Assembly (NCBI GenBank): GCA_903772945.1
Contig: CAICTM010000275.1
Span: 18,064 to 82,063, forward strand
Direction: 5' to 3'
Length of the DNA: 64,000 nt
DNA from: Seminavis robusta
Lineage: Eukaryota; Bacillariophyta; Bacillariophyceae; Naviculales; Naviculaceae
The notes below the pieces were generated by a model. The model had not been told where the DNA came from, made no database searches, and saw nothing but the letters and a program-made list of their open reading frames with translations. Both the position numbers and the translations under genes were made by a program. Positions 43,201 to 53,825 of this stretch are shown piece by piece; positions within the stretch are counted from its first letter, which is position 1; the number at the start of each line of letters is the position of its first letter.

Positions 43201-45037
43201 ACAGAACACCTATGATCCTGAATGGCACCCAGTCAAATCTTTCTTCGGCGAAGAGGTGACGATGGTGGACCCGATGCAACAACAGAACAAGGAACATCTC
43301 TACGAAGAAGACAACAATCTAGCTCACATGACGTGGAGCAGCGTAGGGGTGGGAAGTGGCTATGGATTGAGGAAAGCATGCCCCAATACATACGCACCAG
43401 AACTGACCTGGTTGCATGCTCTCAATGGTGGAGCACTTGACTATACCGACATTTACGTCACCTCAATGTCAGAATCGGATGGTGATTATCCGTTTGCTGA
43501 GACGGTACACCTTCTGGTGACATCAGCCGAAGCTCTCAGCGTACATGGAAGTGGTGTCTATCTTGGAATGATGGACTCGTCAGTGCAAGCGAGCGAGCAG
43601 TGCCCGATTGTTCCTCAAGCTAACAACGCGCACACACGAGCTACAGACTCGACATCGACGGAGTCGTCGCCAGAGCAACTTCTTGGTGAAACCTCGAATG
43701 ATGTAGGAGATGGAGATGTACCAGAGGCAGCCATACAACACGTGGAACTGGCAGGACTTGGTACTTTCGAAATCAAGGCATTCCCTGAAGGCAGCGGCTT
43801 CATTATGAAACATATGGATAGTGGAGAATCCATCATGGCAACTTTCATTGCGGATGCTTTCGATGGAATCTCTGCTCAAGATGTTACGCTCATGGTATAT
43901 GCGTCCATGCCGCGAACGAAGATGCTGGTGACCTCGAACGAAACCGACGATATCCAGGAATCGTCCGATGATAGCGACGACGTTGGCTACACCAAAGATG
44001 CAAAGGACGACGAAACCCCGGTACCGACTTGGAGGCGTGTAGGCCCTCGACTAGCTTCGTTGTTTAAAAAGAAGAACCCCAACACGGACGAAGTACCGCA
44101 TATGGAACCTGGTGAACCTGAGCGGGCTGTTGTGATCGCGGATCTTCACAACCATGCATTCCACTGCGACGTGAATATCATTCGGCGACCACTTTCAATG
44201 AAACAAGACTCAGACTACAGCACAACAGAGACCGAGGACAATGATGATGCCAGAACCTCTACCAACGCAGACGAGCTGGTCGCAACTGTTCCTTGCGCGC
44301 CTGCTTTGTTTGGGCCAACCTTAGTTTCCAAGTTAGTTGAGAGCAATGGAGCTTTGATCGAGCGACCAATCTTTCCTCCCAACGAGGCTGATGAGTTTGG
44401 TTGCGGTACTCAGGATGGCGAGGAAATCCCGACTGTAACTCCCGTGAGAGAAAAGGAACCCAGGAGCAACGAAGATAATTTTTCCGAGGTTGAAGCACAC
44501 GACGACAATGCTGCCGATGACCAAAGTGGTTCCTGTGAGAACAAGACGATTCAGCTTGTTCAACGTGGTGAGTGCAGCTTCTACGCCAAAGCTGCCAACC
44601 AGAAGAAGCATGTCAACGCGGAAGGGGTAATTGTCATCAACAATGATGACTTGGAACTCTTTATCATGTCCAATGGCGGAGACGAAGATGTGGGCGTAAG
44701 CGAGGAGGAGATTCCGGTATCAGTCCTCGTAACGGGGATGGATGGGGAAACCTTGCTTGGTGTGATCCAATCCGAAAGCCTTGCCTCCAACGATGAAACA
44801 TATATGCTAGCACAAATCTCAATCTACAAACAAGACCCGGTTGTTGACGACACAGGAAACCTCAAGCAAGACTCAGAAGATATTGCTTGGCCCATTGTTC
44901 GCGGTTCTGGCGAAGCTCTGCAAATTCTCGCAGAGGGGGGCTGGGGAATTCATGCCATGCGGAAAGACGGAGGAAGTATAAAATCCATACAAGGAAGCAA
45001 CGACCTACAAATATTTCTCCTCAAACACTCTGATTGA
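40271..45037 (+). CDS. EDEM-like GH47 protein with PA domain (EDEM3-type)
   Basis: A single exon of 1588 residues, ATG at 40271. The N-terminus has a basic stretch (KRKRRRR) then a hydrophobic signal-anchor (about 42-65), placing it in the ER. The GH47 mannosidase domain (from about 265 to 870) shows its landmarks in order: LPALTLIDALDTLIVLG, SLFETTIRVLGGLLSAH with the catalytic Glu, GIGSNSDSFLEYLLKHYL, KYPLRPELLESCYF, and PSFFLSETIKYLYLTF followed by FTTEAHP with the calcium-binding Thr. A Ser/Glu/Gln-rich block (about 175-210) and a Gln/Asn/His-rich insert (about 400-520) enlarge it. A protease-associated (PA) domain sits near 1425-1510 (VQRGECSFYAKA, GVIVINND). GH47 plus PA is the EDEM3 layout. 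The role is trimming or recognition of mannose on misfolded glycoproteins in ERAD. The size is about 1.7 times animal EDEM3. Confidence 0.93.
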   Translation: MRGPSSEDLVMNAGTQHPGRLQLHDSHNSKRKRRRRTTSRWVFSFPSVVLWVTLLSSGWRGPSLAVVGPVVNAQEESMTTTTSTLDEERSDVDMETDEIMNAFLKTLRLSSYLDLIVQATHEKKPVNSNRGGPPVMIGRRRSLMEHSLHHHYSVQYLQQLKKRRTSTTTISSTSSSSSSSEDSSSSSSSSEDSRSSDEEQKQQQQAQNQKREAELREVLNAFLYLTPLEAHVKANPQRQQHNSATSNMVGMPPFPPSASRANAQLLKDMFYRSYNAYMEHSFPAAELLPLTCQPGTFDLVRLPALTLIDALDTLIVLGDSLEFAKSVERLRAFHREHLKSDGSGGIFAVNQNVSLFETTIRVLGGLLSAHQMAVAYLRNQQQPDRGAQQQQHVLPPVFLKDVFDSTSADVYLQPPEHVQRILEQHAQKYLTDTKGTCTVANPAAKAGNDNNPEDLEIHHADNNHHSEVVVDVNSNHEDWREHCGAGVLALEDCAASKAPKNNAKQQQQQAVNQTVARLQKERLLREPQWEYDGFLLDLALDIGERLLPAFDTRTGIPYGTVNLLSGVPSGETTVASLAGGGTLSLEMELLSRLTGDLRFGRAAKLAIRALWVRRSNLNLLGKHIDIQRGTWTENLSGIGSNSDSFLEYLLKHYLLFPEEEDFWTMLQAAYTGIFKDARLGEWYADVDMKTGKQAWPKGMIKRVLESLMAFYPGMQTLLGEHVPAARSLNSFFMVREFLGFLPERFSYSNWKVDGGISSGAAKYPLRPELLESCYFMHRVTKKDGASSEASSSWQWAADFALHHLERLTRAKCGYASVRGLNPSTGSLHNYQHSEHVKLFNEMPSFFLSETIKYLYLTFDDDNIIHKDKDREWIFTTEAHPIHHVPTFEQQQESTQKDEEEDESVHLAQVKDRLRKKLKVLKYHKAHRTFSSSRSKPPTDNLVSAYYLAEELWADNTQPRKYRGSIKEVIDEIYTSEEQNTYDPEWHPVKSFFGEEVTMVDPMQQQNKEHLYEEDNNLAHMTWSSVGVGSGYGLRKACPNTYAPELTWLHALNGGALDYTDIYVTSMSESDGDYPFAETVHLLVTSAEALSVHGSGVYLGMMDSSVQASEQCPIVPQANNAHTRATDSTSTESSPEQLLGETSNDVGDGDVPEAAIQHVELAGLGTFEIKAFPEGSGFIMKHMDSGESIMATFIADAFDGISAQDVTLMVYASMPRTKMLVTSNETDDIQESSDDSDDVGYTKDAKDDETPVPTWRRVGPRLASLFKKKNPNTDEVPHMEPGEPERAVVIADLHNHAFHCDVNIIRRPLSMKQDSDYSTTETEDNDDARTSTNADELVATVPCAPALFGPTLVSKLVESNGALIERPIFPPNEADEFGCGTQDGEEIPTVTPVREKEPRSNEDNFSEVEAHDDNAADDQSGSCENKTIQLVQRGECSFYAKAANQKKHVNAEGVIVINNDDLELFIMSNGGDEDVGVSEEEIPVSVLVTGMDGETLLGVIQSESLASNDETYMLAQISIYKQDPVVDDTGNLKQDSEDIAWPIVRGSGEALQILAEGGWGIHAMRKDGGSIKSIQGSNDLQIFLLKHSD

Positions 45038-45564
45038 GGCCGACCCATGGTTTGCAGAAGGAACACTGCCAACCGCACACATTTGCACTCTTGCTAAAAA
45101 ACACCGTAATGTAAACTAGGACCTTTTGCATCTCTCATCCAAAACTTCTCTAGTGGCAGATGAAAAACGGGCTCGAAGATTGTAAGAGTACCGTAGACGA
45201 AACTTGGGCAAGAACGGCTCATCCGTCAAGTGTTAAGTCGCGGTACTACCAGTAACTGTCTCCGGCGTCCCACCAAGGTGAGCCGCATGAGGGAGGGATC
45301 CTTTGTGATCAGCTCTTTGGTGTGGGCATCTAAGTCACATGCTAGCTATGTTTAGGTTGATGACCAGCAACTTTATGTCCATCGCTTGCAGGCCCATCTT
45401 GGTATTCACGGCAACGCGGCAACGCCAATCAATGCAAAATTATTTGTCCTAAAAGTAAAATTTATGGATACAGGTCAAAACTTGAAAAAACACGAAACTC
45501 GGATAGAATCAGCTGGCCCAGCAGCTATCTCATATCCGGGGCAGCACACAGCCGCACACTCTCT
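45038..45564. other. Convergent intergenic spacer
   Basis: 3' spacer between the EDEM-like and the NCS2 genes. No gene or repeat is seen. Confidence 0.5.
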
Positions 45565-47767
45565 CTAGGCCGAGACTTCATTCACTTCAGCATCGCTGAT
45601 ATCACGCTTGATAGCTTCAACATCATCCGTTGCGACTTCAGACGCTTCGTCCTCCACAACCTGTCCTGCCTTGTTTGTCTCATCAGAAACGATAGCATCT
45701 TCGTCATCGCCGTGTCCCATGTTCACTCCAGCATCTGCGGGGAGGATGGCATTCAAAAACATGGCAGCAACGGTGCCAACGCAGTATCCGGTGGAAAGGA
45801 AGATGGAAACTCCATTGCGCAAGCCTTTCAGTGTCTCAGAGCAGTCAGCGCATTGCCAGAAGTTTGCAGTGTAACTACTTCCTCTCATATCCAAGAAGGC
45901 AAAAGGCCAAACAGTGACACCGACACCAATGGCTAGACTCAAAGCCATGATGAACTTGACTCGGCGGCTGTGAAGGTCCAAAGTGGAAGCCAAAGCAATA
46001 CCAGAGGCCAAGACGTTGGCGAAAAGGAAGATTGTCATACCTCCAAGCACAGCGTCCGGAATGCTCGTAATGATTCCGGCAATCTTGCTGAACACTCCCA
46101 TGAAGACGAGCCACATTCCACAAGCCAATCCAGCCCTCCTGGAAGCGCACTTGGTCAATGCAATGACTCCATTGTTTTGGCTGAAGGTTGTGTTGGGTAG
46201 GGTTGTGAAGAGAGAGGCCAAGATGGAACCGATGGCATCAGCGGTCAGTCCTCCTTGAATGGATTCTTGGTATTCTTCGCCTTCGGTGTCGAGCTCACTG
46301 ACTTCATAGACGGCTGTGAGATCCCCAATGGTTTCAACAGTTGTCACCAAGTAAGCAATCAAGAGTGGGATGACGGCAGGTCCGTAGAATCCAATGGGGA
46401 AGGTTTCCACCCAGAGGAAAGTGATGGGGTTGGCGTTTTTGATGGCATCACTGTCCACGTAGCTGTATCCATCATGGCTGGACACTCCAGCAACAAAGTA
46501 TCCGAAGAGAAGTGCGAGGAAGACGTTGCAATTCCTGATACAACCAGAGTTGGAAAAGCATACTGTTAGCACTCACGAAGCCCAACAGCAAATACATTCA
46601 TTCTGTTCCAGACTGTTTCTACTCACTTCATGAAAGTGCTTCCAAAGATCTCAATAAAGACAAGTCCAACCATGACCGAGAAACCCAAGCCAATATATTC
46701 GGGGCTTCCGTAACCAAGCTCGACCTCACCATTTGCACACGTTGGAAAAGGAGGAGGGAAGCTGAGTGGAGGGTCATAGTTGGTAATGTGGGCGTGCTCT
46801 TTCCAGCCCATCTCAGCGCAGACTATTGTTGTAAAGAAGTGATGAAAGCCAGAGCAAGATTTGGGGTTGAGCAAAGTTAGTTGGCGGGTTGCAAACGGTT
46901 GTATGCGAGGTGCTTTTCAGAACGTACCAACACCACCTCCCCAATACTTCATACCAGTTCCAATCAAGGCAACACCAATAAGGATGACAGTAATGGCACT
47001 GTGGGTAGCAAGACATACAGATGACACACAGCATAAGTTAGTTGATGCAAGTTGTCACGGCATGTCACCAAGCAAGTGTGCGAAATTGTAGTACTCACGT
47101 GACAATTGGGGGGAAGATGCGCTTGATGTATCGGACAGGAACGACCGAGAAGAACAGTTCGAGGAGACAGCAGAGCATGGTGGTTCCCAACATCTTTCCA
47201 TAGGCATCGCGTCCATCAATTCCATCATCCTTCATTTGTTGGATAGCAATCTCGTAAATGGGCAAAAAGGTGAATGAGGTACCCATGACAGAGAGCACAC
47301 CACTACCCAAAAACATCTGGCGACCAAAGATCTGCTGGGTGAAGGGGATGGGAAGTTTCATAATATTGATGAAGGAGCAGATACCGGATGTGATGAGGGC
47401 AGCAGCGATGGCATACTGCTGGAGGTCCTGATCCATAAAGTCCACAGAAAACTTGAAGACCACAAGGGGAGGAGTGACAAGCCCTCCCACCATGGCAAAG
47501 GCGTGCTGCAACCCCATAACAAGAGCCAGGAGAATTGGAATTTTTTCATCTGTGTCAAGATAGATGAAGGATACAAGAGGGGACGTTCGTGAGAATACAT
47601 CAGGCCAGTGCACAAGATCTTTCCAGCAGATTGCTGAAAGGAAGCTCACCCTTGGCATAAAAGTTCAACTTCTTCTTCGGCGCCGTGGACCATGGGTTGT
47701 TGGGCATGCACATGGATGAGTAATCATAGCGTTCAGGGTCGCCAACGAGATTTTCCTTGAGGCCCAT
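45565..47767 (-). CDS. NCS2-family nucleobase permease (NAT/SLC23-like)
   Basis: Five exons: 47767-47650, 47549-47099, 46998-46928, 46822-46627 and 46534-45565, with introns of 100, 100, 105 and 92 nt, give 601 residues. All junctions keep the frame and rebuild conserved segments: LALVMGLQHAFAM (first NCS2 helix with QH), GGLVTPPLVVFKFS, and the NAT signature TFSQNNGVIALTK, which fits [QEP]-N-x-G-x4-T-[RKG] exactly. At least ten hydrophobic segments are visible. The hydrophilic C-terminal tail is acidic (about 60 residues). The family moves uracil, xanthine/urate or ascorbate with protons or sodium across the plasma membrane; the substrate here is not settled by the motif. The start ATG is at 47767, and exon 3 is only 71 nt. 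A broken relative lies at 52282-52476. Confidence 0.94.
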
Positions 47768-49185
47768 GTTGTCGATCTTTCTTTGTTAAAAAAGTAGTAT
47801 TGTTAATAAAAACCTGCTTTGGCTTTTGGCTGTTGCTTTTTGGGAGCCAGAATTAGAAATTTATGAGATCTCTTGCTTCCGAAGATCCCCTGCTCAGTAT
47901 TGATTTATTGGGCACTGACACGATCATCCCGCCTTCTTTTTCAAGGTATCTGGTATCTTCTGGTACTGACTGTATTGATCTGTACGACGCACCTTTAGAT
48001 GAGATGGAGCTGGTTGTAAGAATCGGTATTCGATGTTTCAGTGAGTGCAAGGGCAACTACAAGTGATGCCATTATCGTGGGAAGTGGGAAGCAACGGCGA
48101 AAGAGCTAGGATATTTCGCAGAGGCGAAAATTGACTGACAACATGGGATGTGTCACTCTTTAGCTTGAAGTGTGACAGAAGGAACGAAGGAACTCGGCCT
48201 CCTTACTAATTCTTTCGTAGCCCAACGGAAAGACATATGGCCAAAGATCGATCAAGATCCATCGGATCAGCCCCACTTCTTTGCAAAAGAACGGAAGTGG
48301 GGTGAAGTCTGTTCAGGAGGTTCGTGGAACATGTTTCAATGGATCACAAATTAAAAGTGCACAAAGTGTCAAAGCACCGTAAAGCATGCTCTCAGCAACA
48401 ATGTTATGTGGGTTGTGGAACAAACATTTCAACCTTTGTTTGTTTGTTTGTTTGCTGCTTTTGAAGTTGTTTGTCTGGCTGGCAATTCTACGGCACTCTA
48501 GAGTAGTACAGCGTAGTATGGTGGTACGAGTACAACTGTACAGTGTACTAGTAATCTGCCGCACCGTGAGCGAGCTGTCAGAGGAAGCTAGCCATGGTGC
48601 CGTGGTTGATTGAATGTGTGCAGAACCACCGCCAACGCCATTTTGCTTTGGCGTTGTTGGCTGTGTGGTTGATGCAACGCTGAGCCTGAGCGTTATTAGC
48701 GTTGTTGGAGTGTTGCCCGGTATTTATAGAATGTCAATGTTGCATTGTGATAGCTTCATTGGATTGCTCACTGAAGCATTAGTCTAGTAAGCGCAACTCC
48801 ACCCAACATCTAATTTCACCATGGCTATTGATGAACTAACTCCTTGTGCATTGTGTACTCAGATGAACAACACACAGATGTTGAGACTTGCACTCAAACA
48901 ACGGCAACAACGTCAAAATATGCTCCAATAACACTCCACTGCAGTTCCCAAAGTTGCTCTTCAGAAGCTTAGCCAAAACAGAGTCAGCAGTGCTAAATGA
49001 AGCAACAACTGCGCGTACGGTTGAAAACCCTTTGGTTCTATTACTAGTATGGAAGGTCACAGCACTACCAGTAAGCACGTCATAAACACTGCCACACACC
49101 CTACAGAGAAAAAATGTTCTCTCTATATACTTTTATGATATTACCAATCAAGTTCTCCAAGTTGGCTTCCTGCATGTCTACTTTC
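47768..49185. other. Intergenic region
   Basis: Upstream of the NCS2 gene. A 67-codon ATG frame (47863-48066) ends in CKGNYK and has no recognisable domain; I do not call it. A GTTTGTTTGTTTGTTTG run lies at 48436 and GTACAGTGTACTAG near 48538. Confidence 0.45.
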
Positions 49186-49936
49186 TTACATCATGTACAT
49201 CATCATCAACGCTCCAGCGGTCCAGCCTCCGAACATTGCTGCATTCTCGGCAGCGCTGTTTTCAAGAGGAGCGGGAGTTCCCGTATCGGCGGCAGTTGCA
49301 CAGTCGCCTGTGGTAGTGGGGTTGCATGGAGGAGGTGGCGGTGTTGTCGGAGGTGTGGAGCAATCGTTTGTAGTTGTAGGATTGCATGGCACGGGTGGTG
49401 CATTGCACTGGGTCGCGGCGAATCCAGCCGAATTAGCAAGACAGTCATTATCATACCTGCATTTCATATCGCCACATTCCACGGGGTTAATATCAGCAGC
49501 TGTAGAGTAAACCAATGCCGGAAAAGGAAGGAGTGAATAAGCACCAGAACTATTTTAAAAAGGATGGCACACAAATCTGCAATGAGAAACTTACTACAAG
49601 CAACACCAGTTCCAACAGGAGGGCACTGTGAAACTGGATTACACTGCGTTGCCGCGAATCCAGCCGAATTGGCAAGGCAGTCATTGTCATACTTGCATTT
49701 CAAGTCTCCACATTCCACGGGGTTAATATCAGCAGCTGTAGAGAATGGGGAGTTGTAGAATAGTGGCTGAGCAATAAAACTGGAGACAGGCCCGCTGATA
49801 CCGGTCAGTCGAAAGACCACTTACTGCAAGCGACACCAGTTCCAACAGGAGGGCAGTCCTGAAGGCTGCGGATTCCAGCGGCATGAGCATGGCCAGAAAT
49901 GGCAAGAAGGCAAGCAAAGACGGTAGAGATCTTCAT
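49186..49936 (-). CDS. Secreted Cys-rich repeat protein with duplicated exon
   Basis: Three exons, 49936-49825, 49735-49595 and 49499-49186, with introns of 89 and 95 nt, give 188 residues. Residues 1-19 are a signal peptide (MKISTVFACLLAISGHAHA). Then comes a unit CPPVGTGVAC-TADINPVECGD-KCKYDNDCLANSAGF-ATQC, present twice: the middle exon (47 codons) repeats the first part of the last exon almost exactly, both introns are phase 1, and even the intron ends (ctctacag) match. So the exon was duplicated. The end is Pro/Thr-rich (CNPTTTNDCSTPPTTPPPPP) and finishes in a weakly hydrophobic tail (GGWTAGALMMMYMM) that could be a GPI signal. I recognise no named domain. Likely extracellular or wall-bound. 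Confidence 0.85.
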
Positions 49937-51091
49937 GGTCTTCTGCTACTAGCTAGTAAAATAAATGTCTATCAAGTTGTTTTGTGAAGTCAAGGCCATT
50001 AATTTGTGTTGCTTGCATCATGCTTCACTGGAGGATGATGCCATCGATTTGTGACATCAGAGCCACAGGGTCTCTCGGAGTGTTCCGCGCGAGGTCTCCT
50101 CTAAGTATCTTTTGAGTGACCCGAGGAAGACAGGAGAAGAGTAGGCTCTCTCCTTAATTAAATGCGAAAACCTTTACATTCATAACGTTCCTATGTCCGG
50201 CGGGACGCAGGCTACGTGTCCTGTATTGTATTGGTACGATAGATGACCGAGGAATTGTTGCTGGTGAGGTCCAGATTAAACGTTGTAGTCGTATGATAGC
50301 TGATAGCAGACCAACTTGTCTCTGGTACCGGTAGGTAGTCTAATTAGAAGGATACCGAACGAGCTATGCATAGCGGGATGGTGATTGCTCTGGAGTGAGT
50401 CCGCCGCCGCCAGGATGGAAATTAGATAAGTCAGTCAAAGTTCGGAATGGTTTTTATGTGCCTGATTGGCTACTCTACTTGTCGCCTGTCGTATGTCGCT
50501 ACGGTTAGGTTCGGCCTCATACCGGTATCATGCAGAATGCTGATTCAAGCTCGCTATCAGCTACATGTACCAGGACCGTCCGACGGTTTTCGATACGAAA
50601 ACCGTCGGACGGTCCAGGTATGCTAGAAACGTTGTCTGAATGATTGGTTGGATGAATGTTGAATGTGACTACATGTATAGATCGCCTGCTCGTGCCGGTA
50701 CACCGGTACATTCAGTCTCTAATTCTTTCTGTTCCTCTGTTACTAATGAAAGTTAGCTTCCACTTTGAAAAGAACAATCCACACGCATTCGTATCAATTC
50801 CATGCTAAACCATCCCCTTGTTGCCGGTACCATTGAAACAAAGTGTGTTGAACAAGATTTCAGTGGAAACTCCAGTGCCCAAGATGGTACAGTCAGTTTA
50901 CGGTACCGGTACCGCTTGGCCATCCCTCCAAAAGATTTTGAGAAGTGTCACAAAACAGAGCTGACGAACACAGAACTTGAAGCAACCGAGAAGAACAGAG
51001 CACCAAGTTAGCCTCCCTCTCATCCAAATCCATATCCAAATCCAATACATCCACTACATCCACCATACAAGAAGAAAACAACAAAATCAAA
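49937..51091. other. Intergenic region with hairpin
   Basis: Divergent spacer between the Cys-repeat gene and the deaminase. It holds the 20-bp hairpin at 50573-50615, TACCGGTA (50326, 50904), TACATGTA (50562, 50672) and an A/C-rich leader just before the deaminase ATG. Confidence 0.5.
50573..50615. repeat. Perfect 20-bp hairpin, 3-nt loop
   Basis: Arms 50573-50592 (ggaccgtccgacggttttcg) and 50596-50615 are perfect reverse complements with loop ata. It lies about 480 bp upstream of the deaminase start and has no obvious terminator context. Confidence 0.92.
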
Positions 51092-51904
51092 ATGTGCTCT
51101 ACTAGTAATGCTGCCGAGGAAAATCGCATGGAAGGTGTTGTCCTTGATGCCAAAACTCAAAAGGCTCCTCTTACGGCCACTGCTGCCGAGCTCAAGCGCA
51201 TGTTTGAAGTCATCGAAAAGGAAATTCTACCCGTGACGACAGAAGGTGTGGCCAAAGGGAACAAGGTGTTTGGTGCCTCCATCCTGAACAAGGACTTGTC
51301 CACAGTGACGGTGGGAACCAACGCTGAGACAGAGTGCCCATTGTTCCATGGTGAAGTCAAGTGCATCTACGAATGGAGCAAAGTGACATGCCCAAGTGCT
51401 AGGGGACCAGCCGCTCAGGAGGCCGTGTTCCTCAGCACGCATGAACCTTGCTGCATGTGCATCAGCAGTATTCTTTGGAGTGGCTTTACCAAGGTCTATT
51501 ACTTTTTCCCCTACACCGTGACGGCAGCACAAGGGTAAGTTGCTTGTTTTTGTTGTGGCAATATTCGGGCATATCTTGCTACCCTACCGAAGAACAGAAT
51601 GGCTCACCAAAACTCACTTTCTAATTTGATTGATCTCAATTTTCCCAATGTAACAACAATTCACAGCATCCCCCACGACATCAACACCATGCATGAACTT
51701 TGGGGCGTCAATACGTACCGAAAGCGTAACAAGTACATGTCCACAATTTGCCTCATTGATTTGGTCAAGGGTTTGGAAGATTCGGATGACAAGAAGGAAT
51801 TGGAGGCAACTGTTGAACGCCTTCTTGCCTCCTATGATACTTTGTCCAATAAGTATCACACCGAGAAAAGCAACAATGCTGACAATAGTCTTGTTCTTGG
51901 TTAG
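51092..51904 (+). CDS. CMP/dCMP-type deaminase family protein
   Basis: Two exons, 51092-51534 and 51667-51904, joined by a 132-nt intron, give 226 residues. The zinc site is clear: H86-G-E88 (HGEVKC) with E88 as proton shuttle, and P119-C120-C-M-C123 (EPCCMCISS) for the two Cys ligands. The segment between them (SARGPAAQEAVFLSTHEPC) is the usual strand. The C-terminal helices, INTMHELWGVNTYRKRNKY and IDLVKGLEDSDDKKEL, are an extension after the catalytic core. No signal peptide. The family deaminates cytidine, dCMP, guanine or adenosine in nucleotides or tRNA; substrate is not determined. It lies between the NCS2 permease and an NCS2 relic, which suggests nucleobase or nucleoside salvage. Confidence 0.88.
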
Positions 51905-52281
51905 GAAGTTCGTGTCCTTGGAGCTTTGTTGGACGTGTGCAAAGTCCTTCGGGAAGACAACAACGACGATACTGTGCTCGACAGACCTTTCTATGGCCTT
52001 TAGGATCGAGATGTACAATCAAATCAATCAGCTGAAGATTTTTATTCAAAGTAGCAAACATAACGATTTTAAAACGTAGTAGCTTACCTATACAGCTTTA
52101 GGACTAGCCCGAGGAACAAGCAATAGCAATCCTCCATCAAACGCCAGAAGGTTTTGACTCTTTTGGTACATGTACATGTATTTCAGCACTGGATGGATTG
52201 AATCATTCTCACAATCTCTCTCTCGAACTCTCTTCCTTCATCCTTGTGAAGATGTACGGATTCCACCTCCCTTCTAGCTTT
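51905..52281. other. Spacer downstream of the deaminase
   Basis: Contains TACATGTACATGTA near 52168. No gene is seen. Confidence 0.5.
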
Positions 52282-52476
52282 CGTGATGGTATTGCTTGTA
52301 GCATGCCGCCCTTGTTGATGGTTGGAGGGCTTGTCACTCCTCCCCTTGTGGTCTTCAAGTTTTCTGTGGGCTTTATGGACCAGGACCTCTAGCAGTATGC
52401 CATTGCTGCTAACCTCGTCACATCATGCAACTGCTGCTTTATCAATACCATGAAAGTTCCCATCCCCTTCACCTAC
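52282..52476 (+). pseudogene. Fragment of an NCS2 permease
   Basis: Plus-strand reading gives MVGGLVTPPLVVFKFSVGFM followed by DQDL-stop-QYAIAANLVTSC and PIPFTY, colinear with exon 2 of the NCS2 permease at 47549-47099 (MVGGLVTPPLVVFKFSVDFM, DQDLQQYAIAAALITSG, PIPFTQ). A CAG codon has become TAG at 52390-52392. The match starts near 52282 and ends near 52476, both inside one exon, so spliced or unspliced origin cannot be told. It is in the opposite orientation to the intact gene, about 4.7 kb away. Confidence 0.88.
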
Positions 52477-53825
52477 AGGGGATCTGCGCATTGGTCACCC
52501 ACTTTGCTGAGGTACTGACGAGTTTTCGTACCTCATTGCCGTGATTGGAGCCTACCGTAATCAGTCGTGGATACTTTTTGGCTGTCATCGACTTCGGGGC
52601 CAGATACTTAAAATACCGCACTTCTCGAGATACAAAGCTGCTGCTGATGATGCAACAGAAAACAACATGCCAGCACCTAAGAAACGAAAGAGTAGTAGTT
52701 GCAGTGGCCGTGGGAGCAATAAAGCCAAAAGATGCGGCGTCCCTGTAGATCTGGTTGTGCTGGGAATGCTGGAGTATTTGGCTCCCCGAGAATCGAATCA
52801 GTTCGAGTCGCCTTTGCCCTCCAAGACTCTGCGAGATCGACTGAACGTCAAAATTGTAGTTCAGCCAGCCCTATTGCGAGGAGGAACGCCACGAAAAACG
52901 ATTCAGGAACTCTAGTTTGACGATTTCGAAATCTTTTCCGCGTCTATTGCGGATTGTGAATTCGATGCCTAGCGAGCACTTCAGCCGGACGGTTGTAACC
53001 AAGATCCGGCCATAGTTTTGAGTGACCGACGGTGAATCGAAAACGGTTCCCTTGCGCAACGTTACATGACATGCTCTGGCATCACGCCCCAAGCAGGTCG
53101 ACGTTGAGTGGTATTGAATTGGTGGCGCCCAACTGAATTGCCGTGGCGAGGTCAACCGCGGCAGGCTATTCGTCTGGACGTCACATTACACTACACCTGG
53201 AGGGAAAACTCCTTGACGAGAAGGCTCCGTCTGGCTGAGTCTGTCTATGAAGAGTTTCACAGTGCTTTCTGTGGCGCTCATCAGCATGTTAGCACGTTCA
53301 TGCAAGAGGCAGAGCCAAAGAAGAAAACCAAGAACGCAAGGCTCGAGAGACACAGCAAAATCTCAAGAGGGAAGAAGCTGCACACCAAAAAAGCTCTTTG
53401 AGAACTAGCAAGATTAGGTGGAGAGGGTGTTGGTGAATGTAAAGGAAGAATGACACGGCCGTGAGGCTGTCGTTCAGCTAGTCACGAAGCGTCTTCACGA
53501 GAAGGAGTGCAAATCCCTAAAGTGTTTCAGGTACCAGTACAAGGTTGAGACCATTGGAGGCGCAATCAAGAATCTATTGAAAATGTATCCAAATTGCTCG
53601 AGTTCTCTTTTCTTTCCAAGTGCAAAGTATTGCGCCGGTTCGTTGACCACTTTTCAAAGAACCAAAGGAAAAGGTGCTGAGAATAGGCGGAGAAGAACGC
53701 TCCTCCCGTGTTTTGAACAAGCCGAGCCTTCGTTCGTTTGGCTCAGGAGGCGACTTCAAGCCTGAAGCCGACACGGTCCCAGCTCAGCTGTAGTCTCGTA
53801 TATATACCGGTATGTCTAGCAGGTG
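52477..53825. other. Gene-poor region, possible decayed coding
   Basis: A 124-codon plus frame (52541-52915) contains MPAPKKRKSSSCSGRGSNKA and VPVDLVVLGMLEYLAPRE, and another (53108-53401) ends in a Lys-rich block. They look coding-like but have no recognised domain and no clear joining intron. I treat them as unresolved, perhaps transposon-derived. Confidence 0.35.

Noticed and set aside
47863-48066. 67-codon ATG frame next to the NCS2 gene
   Set aside because: Short, no recognisable domain and no splice or homology support; it might be real but cannot be supported.
52541-53401. Possible transposase exons
   Set aside because: No DDE/D residues or zinc-finger pattern could be placed, and the frames do not join by a clean intron.
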